A DNA stretch of 64,000 nt from Halobacillus dabanensis (lineage in GTDB: Bacteria > Bacillota > Bacilli > Bacillales > Halobacillaceae). Positions 25,848 through 36,456 of this stretch are shown here, one piece after another. Each line of letters starts with the position of its first letter. The first letter of the stretch is position 1. The notes beneath the pieces were generated by a model that saw only the letters and a program-made list of their open reading frames with translations, ran no database searches and had not been told where the DNA came from. Location of the stretch: the NCBI RefSeq assembly GCF_900114165.1, contig NZ_FOSB01000010.1:89293-153292 (forward strand), written 5' to 3'. Both the position numbers and the translations under genes were made by a program.

Positions 25848-28424
25848 ATGGCACAATACACACCCATGATGCAGCAATATTTAAAAATAAAAGCAGATCA
25901 AAAAGACGCCTTCCTATTTTTTCGGTTAGGCGATTTTTATGAATTGTTCTTTGACGATGCATTAAAAGCATCCCAAGAACTTGAAATCACATTAACAAGT
26001 AGGGATGGGGGTGGAAGTGAGCGAATCCCGATGTGCGGGGTTCCGTACCACTCAGCTGAAAATTACATAAAGCAGTTGATTGAAAAAGGGTACAAAGTGG
26101 CTATTTGTGAGCAAGTAGAGGATCCAAAAGCAACCAAAGGCGTTGTGAAACGAGAAGTTGTGCAGTTGATTACCCCTGGGACCGTGATGGAAGGAAGCAT
26201 GTTAGATGAAAAGGAAAATAATTACCTTGCTTCATTGAGCGCTTTTGATGATGGTTCTTATACAGTTAGCTACAATGATCTGACGACTGGGGAGAATAGT
26301 GTTGCACTTATTTCTGGTGGCTTTGATGCAGCAATGAGCGAATTATACAGTCGTCCGGTTAAAGAAGTAGTTGTCGCATCTGACTTTAATGAAGAGCATA
26401 AACAGATGCTCAGTGAACGATTGGGATACACGGTTTCTCATCAAGATGAAACAGAAATAGTTCCTGAGTTTCATAAACTAGTAGAAGATGTCCACCAGGA
26501 TAAATTGTTAACTGGGTTCGGTCGGCTGTTAAATTATATTCAGCATACCCAGAAACGATCGCTCGATCACCTTCAGCCTGTGAAAATAATTGAGCTAAAG
26601 CAATTCATGACTCTTGATATGTATTCAAAACGAAACCTTGAATTACTCGAGACCCTTCGTAAAAAGGGGAAGTCTGGAAGTTTACTCTCGGTGGTCGACA
26701 AAACAACTACCTCCATGGGAGCACGAATGCTGAAGAAATGGATGGAACGACCGTTACTATCAGCAGATGCTATATCTACAAGGCATGAACAAGTGGAAGG
26801 TTTCCTCGATCAATTTTTTGAGAGAGAAACGTTAAGAGATGAATTATCCAATGTCTATGACCTGGAGCGTCTTGCGGGCAGGGTTGCGTTTGGAAATGTT
26901 AATGCAAGAGACTTGATCCAGCTAAGAAATTCGTTAGGCAGAGTTCCGAATATTTTAGCAACGCTTGCACAGTTTACTCATCCTAAGATAGAAAAACTTT
27001 ACGAAAAAATCGATCCCCTCAGTGATTTAAAGACCCTTTTAGATGAGAGTATCGCTGATGATCCTCCGATCACGGTAAAAGAAGGTGGATTGATTCAAGA
27101 CGGGTTTAATGGAAAATTGGATGATTATCGCTATGCTTCCAAGAACGGAAAGCAATGGATTGCGGAATTAGAGCAAAAAGAACGGACGCAGACCGGGATC
27201 AAGTCATTAAAAATCGGCTATAATCGTGTATTTGGATACTATATTGAAGTGACAAAAGCGAATTTGCGTCATTTGCCTGAAGGCCGGTATGAAAGAAAAC
27301 AAACACTTACGAATGCGGAACGTTTTATTACACCGGAATTGAAAGAAAAAGAAACCATGATTTTAGAAGCTCAAGAGAAGAGCATAGAGTTAGAGTATGA
27401 GTTGTTTTTGGAAGTAAGAGAGAAAGTAAAAACGTATGTTAAACGCCTCCAGCATTTAGCAGAGCAAATTAGTCAAATTGATGTATTACAAGGTTTCGCT
27501 CAAGTTGCTGAAGCATATCAATATGTACGTCCTGAATATACTGATGAGCGAATTGTGAATATTAAACAGGGGCGGCATCCCGTAGTTGAAAAGGTGATGA
27601 AAGAAGGCACATTCGTCCCTAATGACATCTATATGGATGAAAGTACGGATGTTTTACTTATCACAGGTCCGAATATGTCCGGTAAAAGTACGTACATGCG
27701 TCAACTTGCTCTCACGGCTATCCTTGGCCAGATGGGTTGTTTTGTTCCATGTGAGTCTGCTAGCTTACCGATATTCGATCAAATATTCACAAGAATCGGC
27801 GCTGCAGATGACCTTGTGTCCGGACATAGTACATTCATGGTTGAAATGTTAGAAGCCAATCACGCTTTGAGTCATGCGACAGAGAACAGTATGATCCTTC
27901 TTGATGAAATCGGAAGAGGGACAAGTACTTATGATGGAATGGCGCTGGCGCAGGCCATCGTAGAGTTCATCCATGAAGAAATCAAAGCAAAAACGTTATT
28001 TTCTACACACTACCATGAACTGACGACTTTAGATGAACAATTGAATCATCTGAAAAACGTCCATGTCCGTGCAGAAGAGTATGAAGGGAATGTAGTATTT
28101 CTTCACCAAATAAAAGAAGGACCTGCAGATGAGAGTTACGGTATTCATGTGGCTAAACTAGCTCATCTTCCTGATGTACTAATTGATCGGGCCAGTGAAC
28201 TTTTAGATCAACTTGAAAATGCACAGCCTGACAAAAAAGTAAAAGAATTGGAAGAATCAGAGCAACAGCTGAGTCTGTTCGTCGAAGAAGCTAAGCCGAA
28301 GCCAGTGAACGAGAAAAGATCTTCGGAGATAGAAAAACGTCTGCATTCCCTGGATCTCATGGAAATGACCCCGATGGATGCCATGAACGAACTATATCAA
28401 TTACAGAAACGTCTTAAATCATAA
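25848..28424 (+). CDS. mutS: DNA mismatch repair protein MutS
   Basis: An 858-residue mismatch sensor and ABC-type ATPase. The mismatch-reading Phe-x-Glu motif is in [11 protein letters not shown] (~29-39); the P-loop is [10 protein letters not shown] (~606-615); the Walker B/signature region reads [22 protein letters not shown] follows. The C-terminal tail has the QLSLF beta-clamp-binding type motif. ATG 25848 follows TTTGGAGGA. First gene of the mutS-mutL operon. Confidence 0.98.
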   Translation: MAQYTPMMQQYLKIKADQKDAFLFFRLGDFYELFFDDALKASQELEITLTSRDGGGSERIPMCGVPYHSAENYIKQLIEKGYKVAICEQVEDPKATKGVVKREVVQLITPGTVMEGSMLDEKENNYLASLSAFDDGSYTVSYNDLTTGENSVALISGGFDAAMSELYSRPVKEVVVASDFNEEHKQMLSERLGYTVSHQDETEIVPEFHKLVEDVHQDKLLTGFGRLLNYIQHTQKRSLDHLQPVKIIELKQFMTLDMYSKRNLELLETLRKKGKSGSLLSVVDKTTTSMGARMLKKWMERPLLSADAISTRHEQVEGFLDQFFERETLRDELSNVYDLERLAGRVAFGNVNARDLIQLRNSLGRVPNILATLAQFTHPKIEKLYEKIDPLSDLKTLLDESIADDPPITVKEGGLIQDGFNGKLDDYRYASKNGKQWIAELEQKERTQTGIKSLKIGYNRVFGYYIEVTKANLRHLPEGRYERKQTLTNAERFITPELKEKETMILEAQEKSIELEYELFLEVREKVKTYVKRLQHLAEQISQIDVLQGFAQVAEAYQYVRPEYTDERIVNIKQGRHPVVEKVMKEGTFVPNDIYMDESTDVLLITGPNMSGKSTYMRQLALTAILGQMGCFVPCESASLPIFDQIFTRIGAADDLVSGHSTFMVEMLEANHALSHATENSMILLDEIGRGTSTYDGMALAQAIVEFIHEEIKAKTLFSTHYHELTTLDEQLNHLKNVHVRAEEYEGNVVFLHQIKEGPADESYGIHVAKLAHLPDVLIDRASELLDQLENAQPDKKVKELEESEQQLSLFVEEAKPKPVNEKRSSEIEKRLHSLDLMEMTPMDAMNELYQLQKRLKS

Positions 28425-28437
28425 AGGAGGTACAGAG

Positions 28438-30300
28438 ATGGCGCGTATCCGACTGATGCCAGACCATTTAGCGAACAAAATAGCTGCCGGGGAAGTTGTC
28501 GAACGCCCTGCCTCTGTCGTCAAAGAACTTGTGGAAAACAGTATCGATGCCGGTGCGAACTGGGTTAAAATCGACCTAATGGAAGCGGGCTTGCAGCGTA
28601 TCCGCATTATTGATGATGGTGCCGGGATGGATGAGGAAGACTGCGAAAGAGCATTTCACCGTCATGCAACGAGTAAAATTATTGATGAAAATGATCTCTT
28701 TCATGTCCGGACTCTAGGTTTCCGGGGAGAAGCTCTTGCAAGTATAGCAGCTGTAAGTCGTCTGAGCGTACAAACATCGACAGGGGAAGAAGCCGGAACA
28801 AAGTTGGAATTTGAAGGTGGACACCTGCTTAATCAAGGAAAAAGTGATGCAAGGAAGGGGACAGACATAACAGTTGAGGAACTGTTTTTCAATACTCCTG
28901 CCAGGTTAAAATATATGAAAACCATTCATACAGAGCTTGGACACATTACAGATGTATTGAACCGGATGGCGTTGGCTCATCCTGAAGTCCAATTTTTATG
29001 TACCCATAATGAAAAGCAGATATTTAAAACGAACGGCAGGGGCGATCTGCTCCAAGTAATAGCCAGCATCTACGGAAGAAACGTTGCTATGAAGATGGTT
29101 CCAGTTGAAGTGGAAACGGCAGATTTTACAATCACTGGATTTATCGCAAAACCTGAAGTTTACCGATCTACACGACAATACATGTCAACCATCATCAATG
29201 GATGTTTCATACGGAGCATACCCTTGAATAAAGCGATCTTACAGGGGTATCATACGTTATTGCCCATTGGGAAAAGCCCGATCGTGGTATTGAATATTGA
29301 AATGGATCCTATTCTTGTTGATGTGAATGTTCACCCAGCAAAAATGGAGGTCCGATTCAGTAAAGAGAAAGAATTATATGATTTAATAGAAGAGACGGTA
29401 AGAGAAGTGTTCCGTAAGCAAACATTGATCCCTGATGTACAGGAACCCAAAGCAAAGCCGCAACAGGAAAAGACAACTCAGGAATCATTTGATCTTTATG
29501 AAACTAGAAGAGAAGATGCTCACAGACAGAGAGAATCGACTGTCGATCATCTAGTCACATACGAAAAAGAGCCTTCCACCCAAACGTATACTCAACAACA
29601 AGATGAATTGTTGAAAGAAATGGTTCCTACTTTTGATTCCGATAACAATCCAGACGGACCAAGTATTCTAGAAAGAGACACCCCGGAGAAAAAAGAGAAC
29701 AAAGAAGAAGTGGATAAAAGAGTGCCGACCATGTATCCAATTGGTCAACTTCATGGCACGTATATCCTTGCACAAAATGAAGAAGGCATGTATATAGTCG
29801 ATCAACACGCAGCCCAGGAGCGGATCAAGTATGAGTTTTTCCGTGATAAATTTGCAGAAGTGGAACATGAAGTCCAGGAGTTACTTGTGCCTATGACCTT
29901 TGATTTTTCTAAAAAGGAAGCGCTCCGTATAGAAGAATACAAAGAAGAACTTGAAAAGGTTGGTCTGTTTTTTGAACCTTTCGGTGATACCACCTACATT
30001 ATCCGTAGTCACCCCCAATGGTTCCCGAAAGGGTTTGAACAAGAAATCATGGATGAAATGATTCAGCAGTTGATTAATGAGGATAGAATTGACATATTGA
30101 AACTGAGGGAAGAAGCGGCAATTTTAATGTCTTGCAAACGTTCGATAAAGGCTAACCACTACTTGAATCAGGCAGACATGTTCCAACTTTTAGAGGATTT
30201 GCGAAAGTCGACGGATCCGTTTACATGTCCGCATGGTCGACCGATTATTGTTTTTTTCTCCGAATATGAAATGGAAAAGATGTTCAAGCGTGTTATGTAA
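28438..30300 (+). CDS. mutL: DNA mismatch repair protein MutL
   Basis: A 620-residue GHKL ATPase with a C-terminal nicking domain. ATP-site motifs: [11 protein letters not shown] (~30), DDGAGM (~61), [12 protein letters not shown] (~93). The endonuclease motif [12 protein letters not shown] (~455) and the zinc-site motifs SCKRSIKAN and CPHGRPI show the methyl-independent, incising type of MutL. A variable acidic linker joins the domains. ATG 28438 lies 13 bp after mutS with AAAGGAGG upstream. Confidence 0.98.
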   Translation: MARIRLMPDHLANKIAAGEVVERPASVVKELVENSIDAGANWVKIDLMEAGLQRIRIIDDGAGMDEEDCERAFHRHATSKIIDENDLFHVRTLGFRGEALASIAAVSRLSVQTSTGEEAGTKLEFEGGHLLNQGKSDARKGTDITVEELFFNTPARLKYMKTIHTELGHITDVLNRMALAHPEVQFLCTHNEKQIFKTNGRGDLLQVIASIYGRNVAMKMVPVEVETADFTITGFIAKPEVYRSTRQYMSTIINGCFIRSIPLNKAILQGYHTLLPIGKSPIVVLNIEMDPILVDVNVHPAKMEVRFSKEKELYDLIEETVREVFRKQTLIPDVQEPKAKPQQEKTTQESFDLYETRREDAHRQRESTVDHLVTYEKEPSTQTYTQQQDELLKEMVPTFDSDNNPDGPSILERDTPEKKENKEEVDKRVPTMYPIGQLHGTYILAQNEEGMYIVDQHAAQERIKYEFFRDKFAEVEHEVQELLVPMTFDFSKKEALRIEEYKEELEKVGLFFEPFGDTTYIIRSHPQWFPKGFEQEIMDEMIQQLINEDRIDILKLREEAAILMSCKRSIKANHYLNQADMFQLLEDLRKSTDPFTCPHGRPIIVFFSEYEMEKMFKRVM

Positions 30301-30405
30301 CTCTGAAGGAAAATCGAAACATAAGTGGAAAAGAGTGCAAATGTCCTGAGGAGTTTATGGAAACGCAGGAGTTGTAACCGATAATAAAAATTAAATAACT
30401 TTCCC

Positions 30406-30450
30406 CAAAAAAAGTGAGGCCTCGAATCATATGAGGCCTCACTTTTTTTA
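30406..30450. terminator. Bidirectional terminator between mutL and the XRE gene
   Basis: AAAAAGTGAGGCCTC/GAGGCCTCACTTTTT with a 9-base loop and T runs on both strands, serving converging mutL and XRE transcripts. Confidence 0.92.
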
Positions 30451-30514
30451 TATAAGTTTACGTAATCATTTTATTATCAACTGGTATGATAGCATATTTT
30501 GTAATAGGGGAGGG

Positions 30515-30874
30515 CTAGGAGATATTTTTTTGTTGCAATAAAAAACGGAAATAATTATCAATTTGTTTAATATCTTCCGGTTGGATACCGAACCATGCTT
30601 TTTTATCAAAAAACACTGGTTTATTGTAACCCTTTGTTTCTAGGAGCTGCTTAATTTCACGCATTTCATCTTCCAGTTCATCACTTAATCCCAGGAGATA
30701 ATCTGCGGTGGTATGAAGGGCATTGGCGATTTTAGTTAAATCCTCAAGATCTGGAGAAGTATAATTTCGCTCCCAATTCGATACGACTTGTGGGGACACA
30801 CCGACTTTTTCAGCTAACATCGACTGTGTTAAACGTCTCTCTTTTCTAAGTGAACGAATTCTTTCATGAACCAC
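30515..30874 (-). CDS. XRE-family helix-turn-helix regulator
   Basis: A 119-residue repressor-like protein. Residues ~5-60 form an HTH_3 domain (LTQSMLAEKVGVSPQVVSNWER in pieces LTQSMLAEKVG, VSPQVVSNWER), followed by DYLLGLSDE and a C-terminal tail rich in aromatic residues (FFDKKAWFGIQPEDIKQ). Start is GTG 30874 with AAGGAGG 8 bases upstream. It points away from miaA, and the shared region holds four evenly spaced dyads that are likely its own operators. Targets unknown; it may be a lone local regulator or a relic of a mobile element. The insertion between mutL and miaA is not in B. subtilis. Confidence 0.88.
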   Translation of the reverse strand: MVHERIRSLRKERRLTQSMLAEKVGVSPQVVSNWERNYTSPDLEDLTKIANALHTTADYLLGLSDELEDEMREIKQLLETKGYNKPVFFDKKAWFGIQPEDIKQIDNYFRFLLQQKNIS

Positions 30875-30908
30875 TTTAAGACGCCTCCTTTTCTATACTA
30901 TAACACAT

Positions 30909-30993
30909 ACTAACGACTTACGATAGTAAGACTAACGAATATTTTGAATTTTACTAACGGAATTCGTTAGTTACGGTAACGGATTGCGTTAGT
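30909..30993. promoter_or_regulatory. Array of four tandem dyads ACTAACG-N5-CGTTAGT with 22-bp period
   Basis: Dyads begin at 30909, 30931, 30953 and 30975, each 19 bp with 3-bp gaps. The third (30953-30971) is perfect in both arms; the first differs by one base in the right arm (CGATAGT); the fourth by two bases in the left arm (GGTAACG); the second has a perfect left arm and a weak right arm. Located between the XRE gene and miaA. The period of about two helical turns would put bound dimers on one face of the DNA. Confidence 0.75.
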
Positions 30994-31059
30994 TTGTGGC
31001 CTGAGGTATGATTGTAGAGCCAATCATGTATAATAAGGAAATGTGAAGGAGGTGGATTT

Positions 31060-31989
31060 ATGAAGCCATTAGTTATAGCAATCGTCGGGCCGACAGCGGT
31101 TGGCAAGTCGAAATTGGGGGTCGAGATAGCCAAACGGTTTGATGGGGAAGTGATTAGTGGAGATTCCATGCAAGTTTATCGGACAATGGATATTGGGACA
31201 GCGAAAGTGTCCGATCAGGAAGCTGGTGGGATTCCTCATCATATGATTGATATTAAAAACCCGGATGAGAGTTTTTCTGTGGCTGAATTTCAAGAAAAAG
31301 TCCAGCATTTAATCAAAGAAATAAGCTCCAGGGACAAGGTACCTATTCTTGTAGGAGGGACAGGTTTATACATACAGGCAACACTTTATGATTTCAATTT
31401 CTCTGAACAGAAAAAAGACCCGGCTGTCGTCGAACGCCTGGAAAGAGAAATGGTAAAAAAAGGAAGATTATATATGTACGAGCGCCTTCAGTCCATTGAT
31501 CCCGAACAAGCGAAACGGGTCCACCCAAATAATGAGCGAAGAGTAATCCGGGCGCTGGAACTTTATGAAACGACTGGACAAGTGATGAGTGAATATCATG
31601 AAGACCAATCAGAGGAATCACCGTTCCGGCCTATATTAATTGGTTTGGAGATGGAGCGGGAACTTTTATATGAACGTATAAACCGTAGAGTAGATGGAAT
31701 GATTGAAGAAGGTCTGGTGGATGAAGTTAAAAGGCTTTATAATCAGGGTTTTAAGGATGAACAATCAATGAAGGCGATCGGTTATAAAGAATTGATTCCA
31801 TACCTTGAAGGTTATTGTGAATGGAATGAGGCTGTCGAATTATTGAAGCGGAACTCGAGAAGGTATGCTAAACGGCAATACACCTATTTTAAAAATAAAA
31901 TGGACGTTCAATGGTATGAAATAACCCCTTCTAACTATGAAGATAAATTTGAAACAATTTTAGGCGATTTAGCAGGAAAGATAGATTAA
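31060..31989 (+). CDS. miaA: tRNA dimethylallyltransferase
   Basis: A 309-residue enzyme adding the dimethylallyl group to A37 of tRNAs, the substrate for MiaB (22937). P-loop GPTAVGKS (residues ~9-16), then SGDSMQVYRTMDIGTAK, GGTGLYIQA and a C-terminal KRNSRRYAKRQYTYF-type basic region. ATG 31060 follows GAAGGAGG. Upstream of hfq as in most bacteria. Its promoter region overlaps the XRE operator array, so the XRE protein might influence it. Confidence 0.97.
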   Translation: MKPLVIAIVGPTAVGKSKLGVEIAKRFDGEVISGDSMQVYRTMDIGTAKVSDQEAGGIPHHMIDIKNPDESFSVAEFQEKVQHLIKEISSRDKVPILVGGTGLYIQATLYDFNFSEQKKDPAVVERLEREMVKKGRLYMYERLQSIDPEQAKRVHPNNERRVIRALELYETTGQVMSEYHEDQSEESPFRPILIGLEMERELLYERINRRVDGMIEEGLVDEVKRLYNQGFKDEQSMKAIGYKELIPYLEGYCEWNEAVELLKRNSRRYAKRQYTYFKNKMDVQWYEITPSNYEDKFETILGDLAGKID

Positions 31990-32034
31990 TACGTAGAAAC
32001 GTAATATTACAGATAGAAAAGAGGAGGAAGATCC

Positions 32035-32259
32035 ATGGCCCAATCTGTTAATATCCAGGACAATTACTTGAATCAATTAAGAAAAGAACGTATGCAGGTG
32101 ACCGTCTTTCTGCTTAATGGTTATCAGCTGAGAGGCGTTGTCAAAGCTTTCGACAACTTCACTGTCCTATTGGAGACAGAAGGAAAACAACAATTGATAT
32201 TCAAACATGCAATTTCTACATTTGCTCCTGTGAAAAATATTTCATTGGATAAAGAATAG
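32035..32259 (+). CDS. hfq: RNA chaperone Hfq
   Basis: A 74-residue Sm-like protein. Sm1 ([25 protein letters not shown] in pieces [21 protein letters not shown]) and Sm2 ([10 protein letters not shown]) motifs are intact. Short C-terminus as in other Bacilli. ATG 32035 has GAGGAGGA upstream. Confidence 0.98.
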   Translation: MAQSVNIQDNYLNQLRKERMQVTVFLLNGYQLRGVVKAFDNFTVLLETEGKQQLIFKHAISTFAPVKNISLDKE

Positions 32260-32267
32260 CGTGTACA

Positions 32268-32310
32268 TAAAGCGGATGCCCTTTAAACGGGCATCCGCTT
32301 TATCTTTGAT
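32268..32310 (+). terminator. Intrinsic terminator after hfq
   Basis: AAAGCGGATGCCC/GGGCATCCGCTTT, 13-bp perfect stem with a 7-base loop. Confidence 0.87.
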
Positions 32311-32382
32311 GTCAACTTTTGGGCGTTTGTCACAGGTTCTCTCCATGCCGCGTATGATGAAGGAGAATGAGGAGGGATTGAT

Positions 32383-33324
32383 GTGCAACCGCAGGCTAAA
32401 ACAGCGAGACCGAGCACGATTAACATCGTATTGAATGATATGAAAGATAAAGCTGTCCCTGAACGGAAAGCGGTCGTGCGAGAACAGCCAGCTGCCCCTT
32501 TTTGTAAGATCGATGAGTTTTTCTCAAGCATCATAGGGATGGAATCTTTAAAAAAGACATTGAAAGAGATTTATGCACAAGTCTTTATATCTCAAAAAAG
32601 AGTGGATGCCGGTCTTAAAGCGAACCATCAAGTGTTACACATGGTGTTTAAAGGAAATCCGGGTACAGGAAAAACAACTGTAGCCAGAATGGTGGCTACT
32701 TTATTTCGCGAAGTGAATGTCTTAGAAAAAGGGCATTTCATCGAAGCAGACCGCAGTGACCTAGTTGGCGAATATATCGGTCATACGGCCCGAAAAACAA
32801 AAGAATTGATTCATAAGGCGCTTGGCGGGGTTCTTTTCATAGATGAGGCTTATTCTCTTGCCAGAGGTGGGGAAAAAGATTTTGGCAAGGAAGCAATCGA
32901 TACATTAGTCAAATGTATGGAAGACCATCATGACGAACTGATTGTCATCCTTGCAGGGTACCCGGATGAAATGGAAGATTTTCTAACGATAAACCCTGGA
33001 TTAGCATCGAGATTTCCTCTACAGCTCTCCTTTCCAGACTATGATGCTAATGAACTTTTACAAATTGCTTTTGGAATGATTGAAGATCGGGAATATTGTT
33101 TAACACGAGAAGCTGAAAGAAGGCTCTATCAGCATTTAACCTCCGTTTGTGCCAGGAAGATCGATAATTTTTCGAATGCGAGGTATGTTCGGAACCTTAT
33201 CGAAGAAGCTATTCGTAAACATGCTTGCCGGGTGATCAGCAGCCCGGCCTTTAAGAAGAAGATGCTGATGACCTTGCAAGCGGAAGATTTTACCGTGTCA
33301 ACAGAAGAGTCGTTTTTTCATTAG
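32383..33324 (+). CDS. spoVK: Stage V sporulation protein K, CbbX-type AAA+ ATPase
   Basis: A 313-residue single-module AAA+ protein (B. subtilis SpoVK ~322). P-loop GNPGTGKTTV (~91), pore-type loop SDLVGEYIGHT, Walker B GGVLFIDEAYSL (~148), sensor-type ILAGYPDEM, arginine finger region NPGLASRFP. Needed for spore maturation in B. subtilis; mechanism not settled. Start GTG 32383 is supported by GAGGAGGG 6 bases upstream. Position between hfq and hflX matches B. subtilis although nrdEF and others are missing here. A longer relative with two such modules is at 50381. Confidence 0.92.
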   Translation: MQPQAKTARPSTINIVLNDMKDKAVPERKAVVREQPAAPFCKIDEFFSSIIGMESLKKTLKEIYAQVFISQKRVDAGLKANHQVLHMVFKGNPGTGKTTVARMVATLFREVNVLEKGHFIEADRSDLVGEYIGHTARKTKELIHKALGGVLFIDEAYSLARGGEKDFGKEAIDTLVKCMEDHHDELIVILAGYPDEMEDFLTINPGLASRFPLQLSFPDYDANELLQIAFGMIEDREYCLTREAERRLYQHLTSVCARKIDNFSNARYVRNLIEEAIRKHACRVISSPAFKKKMLMTLQAEDFTVSTEESFFH

Positions 33325-33401
33325 ATGGTGATGTTATTCATTGCCATCGCTTTTCTGTTATGATGAATGGAGATAGAAAGAGGAAAAGTAGGTGAAGAAC
33401 A

Positions 33402-34634
33402 ATGGCAAAAGAATTAGTTGTATTGGTTGCAAGAATTGATCCAATGGAGCAGGAGGAGCGGATACATTCATCCTTAGAAGAACTCCAGTCGCTTACAGAA
33501 ACAGCGGATGGAGAGGTGAGTAAAATCATTACCCAAAAACGTGACCGGGTCCACCCGGCTACATATGTTGGGGAGGGAAAGCTGGAAGAAATCAAACTTG
33601 CTGTTGAGGAGGGGGGAGCCGAACTCGTCATTTTTAACGATGAGCTCTCCCCCGGGCAATTACGTAACATATCTGACCGTGTCGGTGTTCGCGTCATAGA
33701 TAGAAGTCAATTAATCCTTGATATATTTGCAGGAAGAGCACGTACGAAAGAAGGTAAGTTGCAAGTGGAGCTTGCTCAGCTGCAGTATTTGCTTCCGCGG
33801 CTGGCTGGACAAGGGACAGCTTTATCGCGTTTAGGCGGAGGAATCGGGACGCGTGGTCCTGGTGAAACGAAGCTTGAAACGGATCGTCGTCACATCCAGC
33901 GAAGAATCGATGACATCAAAAAACGTCTGGACACCGTGGTTAAGCAAAGGGAGCAATATAGAAAAAGACGGAAAGAAAACCGTGCTTTCCAAGTCGCGAT
34001 TGTAGGCTATACCAATGCAGGGAAATCAACCTTCTTTAATAGAGTGACAGACAGTCAATCCTTTGAAGAGAATCTTTTATTTGCTACCCTCGATCCATTA
34101 ACAAGACAAATGAGTCTTCCTTCTGGCTTTTTAGCGCTTATTTCTGACACTGTTGGTTTCATTCAGGATTTGCCAACATCATTAATTGCCGCCTTCCGAT
34201 CTACTTTAGAAGAGGTGACAGAAGCGGACTTTGTCCTTCACATGGTTGATGCATCCCATCCAGACCATATCCAGCAGGAAAATACGGTACTGAAGTTACT
34301 GGATGAACTTGGTGCAGGTCATTTACCTATGCTGACTGTTTATAATAAAAAAGATTTATTACAAGAAGACTTTATTCCGAATTCCCACCCATCCTTGACG
34401 GTAAGTGTTCATGACTCTATTGATCGTAAGAGGGTGATGCACAAGATTGAAGAAGTGTTGAGAGAAGAATGGGATGAGTATGATGTGTTCGTACCATCAT
34501 CTGAAGGGAAACGCCTGCAACAGTTCAAAGCTTATAGTATGGTTACATCGCTCACCTATTATGAAGAAAAAGATGGGTATGCACTTCATGGATACATTCA
34601 CCCTGATCACCCACTGAAACATCAGATTTTATAA
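33402..34634 (+). CDS. hflX: Ribosome-associated GTPase HflX
   Basis: A 410-residue HflX-type GTPase acting on stalled or hibernating ribosomes. N-terminal HflX domain with the glycine-rich segment LGGGIGTRGPGETKLETDRR (in pieces), then the G domain: G1 GYTNAGKST (~201), G3 DTVGF, G4 NKKDL. ATG 33402 with TAGGTGA upstream. Followed 19 bp later by ynbB, as in B. subtilis. Confidence 0.94.
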   Translation: MAKELVVLVARIDPMEQEERIHSSLEELQSLTETADGEVSKIITQKRDRVHPATYVGEGKLEEIKLAVEEGGAELVIFNDELSPGQLRNISDRVGVRVIDRSQLILDIFAGRARTKEGKLQVELAQLQYLLPRLAGQGTALSRLGGGIGTRGPGETKLETDRRHIQRRIDDIKKRLDTVVKQREQYRKRRKENRAFQVAIVGYTNAGKSTFFNRVTDSQSFEENLLFATLDPLTRQMSLPSGFLALISDTVGFIQDLPTSLIAAFRSTLEEVTEADFVLHMVDASHPDHIQQENTVLKLLDELGAGHLPMLTVYNKKDLLQEDFIPNSHPSLTVSVHDSIDRKRVMHKIEEVLREEWDEYDVFVPSSEGKRLQQFKAYSMVTSLTYYEEKDGYALHGYIHPDHPLKHQIL

Positions 34635-34653
34635 GCGAGGAAGAGGTTACATC

Positions 34654-35910
34654 ATGAATATTCAAGAGTTAAAACGGACAGTAGAACAACAGATTGAAGG
34701 ACAACATAACAAAATCAATCAGACTGTCGAAGCTAATCAAGAAAAAGTGTTACATGCCTTCCAAAAACTAAGAGTGAGTGATTCGCACTTCAATCCTACT
34801 ACAGGGTACGGGTATGACGATTTTGGACGTGATACCCTTGAAGAATTATATGCAACGATCTTTTCTGCGGAAGATGCACTAGTCCGACCGCAATTGATTT
34901 CTGGAACCCACGCAATTACGACATCTTTATTCGGAGTTTTACGACCTGGTGATGAACTTTTATACATATCCGGGGAACCTTATGACACATTAAAAGAAGT
35001 GATCGGAACGGGAGTGGGAGAGGATACAGGTTCCTTGAGTGATTTTGGTGTCTCCTACAAATCTGTGCCATTGGATTCTGATGGGGCTTTTTCAAAAGAT
35101 CAGATTCAGGCATCCATCACTGAAAAAACAAAAGTTGTAGCAATACAACGTTCCAAAGGCTATGACAATCGACCTTCCTTTTTGATCAAAGAGTTAAAAT
35201 CAATTATAGAGTTTGTGCGCCAGCAAAAAAAGGATGTCATTATCTTTGTAGACAATTGTTATGGAGAGTTTGTAGAAACCGAAGAACCTCTCGAAGTTGG
35301 TGCTGATTTAATTGCCGGATCATTGATCAAGAATCCTGGCGGAGGAATAGTCCGGATGGGGGGCTATATTGCGGGGCGCAAAAAACTGATTGAGATGTGC
35401 AGCTATCGACTTACTGCACCGGGGCTAGGGAAAGAAACGGGTGCTAGTTTGAACAGTCTTCAGGAGATGTATCAAGGAATTTTCCTTGCTCCACATGTTG
35501 TCGGGGAGGCGTTGAAAGGTGCTGTTTTCTCTGCGAAGCTTCTAACCGAACTCGGCTTTGATACAAACCCTTCCTACGATGCGAGACGTACAGACCTTAT
35601 ACAGTCGGTCAATTTCAATACAGCAGAGCAAATGGTAAAGTTCTGTCAGGCCATTCAGCAGGCTTCTCCCATCAATTCGCATGTCCGCCCGGAGCCTAGT
35701 GCGATGCCAGGATACACCGATGAGGTTATTATGGCTGCTGGTACGTTTATTCAAGGGGCAAGCCTGGAATTGACAGCAGATGGCCCGATTCGCCCTCCAT
35801 ATACGGCATATGTACAGGGCGGGTTGACATATGCCCATGTGAAATTAGCGGTCCTCCAAGCAGTAGAACAACTGTTAAAGGAGGAAATGCTCACACCAAC
35901 GGCTGACTGA
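34654..35910 (+). CDS. ynbB: YnbB, PLP-dependent Cys/Met-metabolism-like protein
   Basis: A 418-residue fold-type I PLP protein of the family often annotated as aluminium resistance or methionine gamma-lyase-like. The lysine expected to carry PLP is in GSLIKNPGGGI (~227), preceded by FVDNCYGEF. The actual reaction is not established to my knowledge. ATG 34654 follows GAGGAAGAGG. Co-directional with hflX and before glnRA. Confidence 0.88.
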   Translation: MNIQELKRTVEQQIEGQHNKINQTVEANQEKVLHAFQKLRVSDSHFNPTTGYGYDDFGRDTLEELYATIFSAEDALVRPQLISGTHAITTSLFGVLRPGDELLYISGEPYDTLKEVIGTGVGEDTGSLSDFGVSYKSVPLDSDGAFSKDQIQASITEKTKVVAIQRSKGYDNRPSFLIKELKSIIEFVRQQKKDVIIFVDNCYGEFVETEEPLEVGADLIAGSLIKNPGGGIVRMGGYIAGRKKLIEMCSYRLTAPGLGKETGASLNSLQEMYQGIFLAPHVVGEALKGAVFSAKLLTELGFDTNPSYDARRTDLIQSVNFNTAEQMVKFCQAIQQASPINSHVRPEPSAMPGYTDEVIMAAGTFIQGASLELTADGPIRPPYTAYVQGGLTYAHVKLAVLQAVEQLLKEEMLTPTAD

Positions 35911-35943
35911 ATGATAGCCTTTTCAAAAATTCGTTAAAATTTA

Positions 35944-35960
35944 TGTGAACATTCCTCACA
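35944..35960. promoter_or_regulatory. GlnR/TnrA box upstream of glnR
   Basis: TGTGA-N7-TCACA matches the TGTNA-N7-TNACA consensus exactly and lies 4 bp before the -35 element, as in the B. subtilis glnRA operator region. Confidence 0.85.
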
Positions 35961-35964
35961 TATG

Positions 35965-35992
35965 TTGACATATCCCTTGCGTCACGTATAAT
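35965..35992 (+). promoter_or_regulatory. glnRA sigma-A promoter
   Basis: TTGACA (35965-35970), 16-bp spacer, TATAAT (35987-35992). Confidence 0.85.
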
Positions 35993-36027
35993 TAAAGTAT
36001 CATTCTTTATGGGGAGGAGGCACATCG

Positions 36028-36432
36028 ATGAGTGATGAAATTCGTCGTTCTATGCCATTGTTCCCGATGGGGATTGTTCAATCTTTGACAGACCTTACTG
36101 CACGGCAAATCCGATATTATGAGCAACACGAGCTTATACATCCGGCCCGTTCGGAAGGAAACCGCCGTATTTTCTCTTTCAATGATGTCGATCGATTGTT
36201 AGAGATCAAAGACTTGATAGATCAAGGGGTCAATATGGCAGGTATAAAAAAAGTTCTGAAGCTGAATGACCAGCCAGAGAACGAAGTGTATGATGAAGAA
36301 CAAGTTCAAGAAGTTCATAATGAGCTTACTGAGAAAGAACTTCGTCGTATGTTACAACGAGAACTATTCACAGCGGGAAGACAAGGTAAGTTAGGAATCA
36401 GACAGGGAGAAATGTCTAGATTCTTCCATTAA
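36028..36432 (+). CDS. glnR: Glutamine synthetase repressor GlnR
   Basis: A 134-residue MerR-family repressor. The winged helix reads [23 protein letters not shown] (in pieces) and a C-terminal tail ends [14 protein letters not shown], the segment that in GlnR/TnrA contacts feedback-inhibited glutamine synthetase. It represses its own operon under nitrogen excess through the box at 35944. ATG 36028 follows GGGGAGGAGG. glnA follows 24 bp later. Confidence 0.96.
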   Translation: MSDEIRRSMPLFPMGIVQSLTDLTARQIRYYEQHELIHPARSEGNRRIFSFNDVDRLLEIKDLIDQGVNMAGIKKVLKLNDQPENEVYDEEQVQEVHNELTEKELRRMLQRELFTAGRQGKLGIRQGEMSRFFH

Positions 36433-36456
36433 TTTTTTGTTGAGAGGGGATATTCA

